DNA of 64,000 nucleotides, from positions 29,563,379-29,627,378 of the forward strand of contig CM032132.1 in assembly GCA_018894105.1 (NCBI GenBank), read 5' to 3'. Below the pieces are notes generated by a model, which searched no databases, was not told where the DNA came from, and saw only the letters and a program-made list of their open reading frames with translations. This document shows positions 58,417-64,000 of the stretch, in pieces. Source of the stretch: Jacaranda mimosifolia (lineage: Eukaryota > Streptophyta > Magnoliopsida > Lamiales > Bignoniaceae). Numbering within the stretch: the stretch's first letter is position 1; every line of letters begins with the position of its first letter. The position numbers and the translations under genes were made by a program.

Positions 58417-58977
58417 TAACGTTTACCACAGCTTTCTCTGCAATTTTTTCTATAACATTTTACTTCTCTAAAATTAAAAGTTTTTGCAAACACATCCATT
58501 ATGGTACACTTTCAAATAATTGTTCATGACTCTACTCGTACTTCTTTACATTATAGGAAATCTAGGTTGGGATCTGCAGGAGGCGGGAGTGCAAATTGTG
58601 ACAGTTAAAACGGCAACGTTCACCGAAACTCAGAATGGTGTGAGGGTGAAGACATGGGCGAGGCCTAGCAATGGATTTGTTAGGAATGTTCTCTTTCAGC
58701 TTGTTGTCATTGTTACTGCTCAAAACCTCATTATTATCGACCAAAATTATTATTGCCCCGACCACCATAATTGTCCTAACGAGGTAAGATATCTCTGTCT
58801 ATATTTATAGCATCTATAATGCATCACAATATTAGAATTACTAACTTGATATAATTTTTATTAAGTTGATAAAATGAACTTCATTTTAAAGAATTAGACG
58901 ATGTAATTTAATTTTCTCTCCTATCCTATTTATTTATTTTGGTTTTTGCTTTTCCCATCTTCTCTTCAATTTTATTT

Positions 58978-59307
58978 CATTACAAAAAGTTAGGGAATTA
59001 GCTCTAATCAATCCGTAGTAGCTGCTAAAAATTCGTAGCTTTAGTTATGAAATTAATTTAGTCAAATTTGAAGTAGATGTTATTGTAGCAAACTCTCGCT
59101 ACAACCAATTTGTAATCAATAGTAATTCTTTTTTAATATATATTAATTTTCCTACAGATAATACATAGCTAATTGTTGCGTTTACACGTACAAGACTATG
59201 GATTGATAGCTAATAATTTTTACTACTTGTAATTTCAAAATATTATATTCACTACAAATATGTAGTTATAATTTGAAGCTAGCAGATACATAGTTTTCTT
59301 GGTAGTG
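58978..59307 (-). mobile_element. CACTA-like MITE, copy 3, in polygalacturonase intron 3
   Basis: The left end CATTACAAAAAGTTAGGG and the reverse complement of the right end, CACTACCAAGAAAACTATG, match the CACTA TIR pattern. A 3-bp duplication TTT flanks it (58975-58977, 59308-59310). The 330-bp interior matches the reverse complement of copy 2 (for example GCTAAAAATTCGTAGCTTTAG). It lies wholly within intron 3 (58784-59442). Confidence 0.82.
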
Positions 59308-59664
59308 TTTTGTTTTATTTTATTTCAAAAATTTGTATTTATCCAGAAAATTCAAAATAAATGCATTCAAATAATTAAAACAAACATTGTAATATCATGT
59401 ATAAAATTAATCGTTTTATTACTCTTGTTTTCAATTGTGTAGGGTTCGGGCATGAAAATTAGCAACGTAAAGTACGAATACACACACGGTACATCAGCGA
59501 CACTAGTTGCAGCGAGATTTGACTGCAGTAAAAAATATCCATGCAGTAGTATTGCAGTAGACGGACTAAAACTAACCTACGGAGATAAACCAGCCATTGC
59601 GTCCTGTGCCAACGCCGCCGGCACGGCTTCTGGCATAGTCGAGCCCACCAGCTGCTGCTTATAA

Positions 59665-61232
59665 ACAAAGAAAATTAATTAAGGACATATAGAAAAATTA
59701 GGTTGTATAAATGTAATTTATATATGTATAAACAAGCCCTGTGGCTGTGTATGGTGTTCTAGACAAAAGCCCGGGCAGATATATTTATATATATATATGT
59801 GATTTATGCATGTGCACTACGTATATATTGTAAATATGAATTTATGAATACAGTGACTTTCTGGATGATACAAATTTTGGACTGAATTCAATTAGCGGAA
59901 TTCAAGCCAATTATATAATAAATCAATTATAATTATCATATGATCGACGTATATTTTATACAAATTAAAAGATGTCATTATTGGAAAAGTACAATAGCAG
60001 TTGCCTTGGCATTGATTGAGCTCAGCCAAATCCGATTGGCAAGAGTTTCTCTAATTCCTTTCATTATTTGAATGTGATATAGTTGACAAAATTTGAGAAG
60101 AAAGAAAAACGAAAAAAAAGGATAAGTTATTGCATGAATAACTTAAATGAAAAAAAATCTGTACATGACAACTCTTAAAGTAACAAAGTTAAATAAAACA
60201 ACCTTCCATGTAAAGAGATTGCCATTGAAATTTTATTGCTCAAGTTGTGTATCATAAGTTACATAAACTCGTCTATTTATATGCCTCTCAAAAATCTTGT
60301 TTCTTTAACTGATAAGAATATAATAAATTCATGCGTATCTGTAAAACACCATTCACCCATTCGTCATTCATTCCATCCTCTCCATGGATGACGATATACC
60401 CTTGCTCATGTGAAAGGATTTGAAGTGCTCCTAAGAGTCTGCTGTGCTATCAAACTCCAACAGATTGACTATTTTCATTCTAGGAGGGAGCATCTTCATC
60501 AATGTAGTCAGTGGCGGATACCCCCCCCCCCCCAAAAAAAAACATTTTATATATAAATTTTAATTCTTGCCCCTGACTGGCAAACACCTATTCCTCACGC
60601 CAAACGGATTCCACCAGGCGCACCTCCTCTAATACTGGAGTCCAGACACATTCCTTGATGCTGCAACCCTCAAGTGGAGTAGGAAGCCACTACCATCCCC
60701 CCTTTGTCATAAATTTTCGATTAGTGAAGTTTTTTTTTTTTTTTTTTTTTGTAGTGATAGTTATGATAATAAAAGTATTGTGTATAAATAAAATAATTAT
60801 TATATTAAGAAAATAAATTTGTAACATTAACTATGTTGTATGTATGTAAGAGAACATGATGAGATATACTTCCTTGGGCATTATGAAAATATCTATCTAT
60901 TATTTATAATACGATTGGTACTTTGATAAGTTAAAATGATTTACAATTTCCATGAAAAGAAATAATTTTAGCTCAAATTGAATATTTGCAATTATATTAA
61001 AGACTCATCATCATATATATAGTCGAATATTAATCATACTCTTCCCAAGGGGGAAGAGGATATTGATAATAGTTATGATGATAGTTGTGTGATACTAATT
61101 AAACTTTGAATTCTATAATTTGAAATTCTTTAACTATTTGGAATAATTTCTTTAAATATTTATTAACAAGAATTAAATTTCTTAGTTACTAAAGCATGAT
61201 AGATGCTAACTAATCAAATTTAGTTGCCTTTA
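59665..61232. other. Intergenic DNA downstream of the polygalacturonase
   Basis: No gene seen. On the minus strand 60285-60190 contains ATATAAATAGACGAG followed by GAGCAATAAAATTTC, which could be the TATA and polyadenylation part of an old copia LTR, but I find no ends. CAGTGGCGGATA at 60509, a phrase often found at plant transposon ends, precedes a (C)13(A)9 tract at 60521-60542. A 23-T run lies at 60730-60752. Confidence 0.4.
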
Positions 61233-62456
61233 TGTTGGAAATGTTTAACAACAGATTATAAACAATAGATTTAAAGCAATAAAACAATCCAGTTTATAAT
61301 CACAGGGTAGTGTTTGAAAAACAATATAACAGATATTTCAGAAATAACCAGAATACATATATTCCAATTGTAATTCAATTTAACAAGATCATAAACCAAA
61401 AGCAAACAAGCCAGTATGGAATATAAGAATAGAAAATGCAAGAGTTAGTATATAAATCGAGAACTTATCTCTCAGTTCTGTATAGTAACAGAACTTTTAG
61501 ATTGAATCACCAAAGAATGGTTTGCCTTGAACAAATTATCGTCCATACTAGTGCGGAGAGTTCAACAAAACTTCCCCTAAGATGAGACAGTCTAGAAGCC
61601 TTTTGGTGCTCTCCAGAAAGCTTCTCTTCGAACACCACTCAGCTGCCAAAAATCAAAAGCAACACTATATGTGAGAAGATTATCAGAGGGATAGAAGAGA
61701 TTTTTTCTTGGATGTCTATGTTCTGCCTGTAGTAGTAGGTATATATAGGTAAATGGGATGAGCCAGCAGGATGTCCATGTTCATTCTGGAACAGATGTAC
61801 AAACACGTCTAGATACATTCTGGACCAAGTTTAATGAACCAATAACTCTAGAAACGTTTCTGGCATTTTTGGCAGTTACAAGTAACTGCAAAGACAACTG
61901 GCAGCCGTTTGACTTTTGAATATTAAATTCAAAATTCAAATTTAAACAAAATTCTAGATAAAAGTTAGAATTTTCAGTAAAAGGATTAACCCGAGACCTG
62001 AGACAATTCGCCCAAACGCCTACCCCCACGCCCACGCACACACCCAAGCCCTAACTCAAGCTAAAGTTGGGTTGGGTTAGGTCAGGACGGGTGGGCGGCG
62101 GCGGCGGCACGCGTGTATGAGCACGCCCTCATGAGTCTTTCAATTGATACTTTACCAAGCATCAATACTGGAACCACATATATGGTGTATTCCCATTAGG
62201 TAAATTTCCAATGTGAGATAGGTAGTTTTATATCAGACTAAAAGCTTTTTATATTCTCACTTATTTCTGCATACTTTGTCTCATAAGCAATGTGGGATGT
62301 TCCTTGCATACAAAATCATTTACCTTTTTATCTCCTATTCATATATACACAACATTTATGGATTTCAACCAAATTCACATCCATCCATAAGATTTAATCA
62401 CTTCTTAAATATGTAATTAAAGATAAATCCCAATTGATTTGATGCCAATCACAACA
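61233..62456 (-). repeat. 3' LTR of a copia element (1224 bp)
   Basis: On the minus strand it runs from TGTTGTGATTGGCATC (62456) to ...CATTTCCAACA (61233), giving a perfect 5-bp terminal inverted repeat TGTTG...CAACA. The adjoining GGATTTGTAGGGGAT (62471-62457) is the purine tract. It includes a short GC-rich patch (GGGCGGCGGCGGCGG, about 62093). The partner LTR is outside the window. The open frame at 61781-62047 is within the LTR and not called. Confidence 0.8.
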
Positions 62457-62471
62457 ATCCCCTACAAATCC

Positions 62472-62990
62472 ATAGTGTTGGACTATCAGGATTATCATAA
62501 CTTGCTTTTAGTAATGGTACCTTCCAATTTGAAACACCACATAAGTTATCCCAACTTATGCCACCATAGAGACAAATGGATCAAAGCCTTAAATTTGGCC
62601 CTTAGATGTGGCAACGTCCATTGGTAACAACAAGTTACAAGGCTATGTAGTGATCTTTAGGTTTAACACGTTACGGCCATATGTCACGGTCCTGTATCAT
62701 GAATGTTATTGAGGAATAACCCTTTTCCTCTAGTCGTGGCCAAACAACTTCATTCACTTAGTGAGGCATCTCCGAGGATGCACTGCCTGCATCTCGTCAG
62801 TATGACTTGACCCCAGTTAGAGTTACAACTCGTACTTTGCTTACAGTTAACAACACCTTCTAGGTATGCTAGGGGACAGACTCAGATACTAAAGTATCAG
62901 TCAAGTTTAGGTGCACTTTAACACACTCAGCAGTTTGTTTGTACCACATGGAACCTTCTTTATAAGATCTCCACTTAGTAGGTTGGGTTG
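62472..62990 (-). other. Non-coding tail between copia pol and the 3' LTR
   Basis: It follows the RNase H stop and leads to the purine tract. Nothing else is recognised. Confidence 0.5.
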
Positions 62991-64000
62991 TCACTACAGG
63001 TGCATCGCTGATGGGTTTTCAGTCCCATCTCCAGCCTGGTTTTTGGGCTAAAGACAACTCAAGTCCTTCGGTCAAAGGATTGGAGATATTATCTTTAGAT
63101 CCAATAAAACCAATGGCCATAACCCTATCAAACACAAGTCCTCTTATAGACTTTAGTCTAACTTGGATGTGTCTCTTGGTCTCTTGATTATACTTTGAAC
63201 TTTCGATCTTGGCAATTATGGTTTGGCTATCATAATGCACTGCAATTGTAGAAAAGGCTTACTAACCATGGGTAATTGGACCATCAACCTATGTAGCCAT
63301 TCAACCTCTGTTCCAGTAGTGTCCAAAGCACATAACTCTACTTCAAATGTGGACTAAGTTGCCAATCTGTTTAGCAGACTTCCAGGAGACAACACATCCA
63401 CCCAAGGTAAATACATAACCTGTACACCCATTACTACTAAAGCTTTTGGCTATCTAGCTAGCATCATTATATCCCTCAAGTACTACATGGAATCTGCCAT
63501 AATGCAGAGCAAGTGATGTTGTGCCCTTAAGATACCGAAGTACCCTATCCAAAGCCTCCCAATGGGTTCTACTGGGATAACTTGTATATCTCGCCAGCTT
63601 TGAGACTGCGAATGAGATATCTAAACTTAAGCCATTTGCAAGATATTACAAGCTCCCAATAATTTGATAATACCTCGACTGAGACACAGGAACACCACAT
63701 TCATTCCTGAAAAGAGCCACAGACGGATCATATAGTGTTTTAGTGATCCTACATTCCTTATAGCCAAATTTCCCAATTATCTTCTCAGCATAGTGAGATT
63801 GAGAAATAGCTATACCCTCAATTGACCGAATCAACTTAAGTCCAATAATCATATTAGCTTCACCCATATCGTTCATTTTAAAGTTAGTTTTCAAGTATAA
63901 TTTTGTCCCATTGATAATATCAATATTAGATCCAATCAATAATTTATCATCTACATATAAGCATAGTGTAATACAATCATCACCTTTAACCTTATAGTAA
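62991..64000 (-). pseudogene. Copia RT C-terminus and RNase H, cut by the window edge
   Basis: Minus strand. RT catalytic CLYVDDKLLIGSN (YVDD at about 63948-63959), then MNDMGEANMIIGLKLIRS, AISQSHYAEKIIGKFGYKE and YYQIIGSL. RNase H: HWEALDRVLRYLKGTTSLAL (about 63560-63500), [24 protein letters not shown] pieces, HYDSQTIIAKIESSKYN (63240), GFIGSKDNISNPLTEGL. Stops occur near 63640, 63460 and 63350, so it is broken, although several pieces remain open. The N-terminal pol, gag and 5' LTR lie beyond 64000. Confidence 0.88.

Larger units (their letters stand above)
54831..59664 (+). pseudogene. Polygalacturonase (GH28), four exons, frameshifted
   Basis: Exons: 54831-55264, 56238-56535, 58557-58783, 59443-59664, all with GT-AG borders. 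The product would be a secreted enzyme that hydrolyses pectin in the cell wall. It starts with a signal peptide (MAACSKMIQILIFMTFFYYS) and then YNVQSFGAKSDEKSN, the GH28 opening. Exon 1 continues with ATIYVPPGRYLL and FRVDGTLVAP. Exon 2 encodes AFYNSNNITINALSSLNSP, SPNTDGIHVQQSS, GTGDGCVSIGPGA and CGSGHGI. Exon 3 encodes EAGVQIVTVKTATFTETQNG and RVKTW (the RIK site). Exon 4 ends FDCSKKYPCS...SGIVEPTSCCL. Frame changes lie near 54976, 56312, 56430 and 56485. The second catalytic Asp of G-D-D-C is Gly (56457-56459). Length and motifs fit exopolygalacturonase-like plant enzymes. It is non-functional if the assembly is right. Confidence 0.9.

Noticed and set aside
57971..58529. Two phenylalanine-rich overlapping open frames
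   Set aside because: They lie within an intron and a MITE; composition is that of pyrimidine-rich DNA.
1..64000. Integrated plant pararetrovirus or other viral sequence
   Set aside because: All RT segments are in copia or Ty3/gypsy order between LTRs; no movement or coat protein signal was seen.

Overview
This is nuclear DNA of a flowering plant, most likely a eudicot: AT-rich, with plant-type LTR retrotransposons, MITEs, long microsatellites and one intron-bearing plant gene. I see no bacterial, organellar or rRNA/tRNA genes. The species cannot be named from the sequence. Most of the window is nested LTR retrotransposons, nearly all broken by stops and frameshifts. The only host gene is a polygalacturonase (pectin-degrading, GH28 family) at about 54.8-59.7 kb, and it too is a pseudogene.

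Layout. 1-3441: minus-strand Ty3/gypsy gag end and a 2.8-kb LTR, Tekay/Del-like, cut by the window edge. 4395-4715: a CACTA-like MITE. 4748-14030: a minus-strand Ty1/copia element reduced to LTR, gag and a partial LTR. A plus-strand Athila-like gypsy element (6091-12554, 5-bp target duplication CCACT) is inserted in its gag. That element keeps gag and protease but has no reverse transcriptase or integrase. 14339-14741: a hAT-like MITE. 15748-19574: a minus-strand gag-only gypsy element. 19716-20748: a solo LTR of the same family. 22188-22558: a second CACTA-like MITE. 23235-28087: a decayed plus-strand copia element.

29047-46114: a 17-kb plus-strand Tat-lineage gypsy element (target duplication CAACA). 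It carries gag, protease, RT, an extra archaeal-type RNase H, integrase, a 62-bp tandem array and an antisense gene with its own TATA box and a canonical intron. A copia element (31948-38297, target duplication AGAAG) sits between its protease and RT. 47263-54650: a minus-strand copia element (target duplication GTTAG), inserted about 180 bp upstream of the polygalacturonase start codon. The polygalacturonase introns hold TIR elements, including a third CACTA-like MITE with a TTT duplication. 61233-64000: the 3' LTR and pol end of another minus-strand copia element.

How the parts relate. The target-site duplications set the insertion order: Athila-like into copia gag, copia into Tat, copia into the polygalacturonase promoter, MITEs into its introns. 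Two elements encode only structural proteins (gag, or gag plus protease), so they would need enzymes from other elements to move. The most unusual item is the antisense gene in the Tat element (42888-45331). I found no wholly new system; extra antisense ORFs are a known feature of some plant gypsy elements, but this one shows a complete gene architecture.
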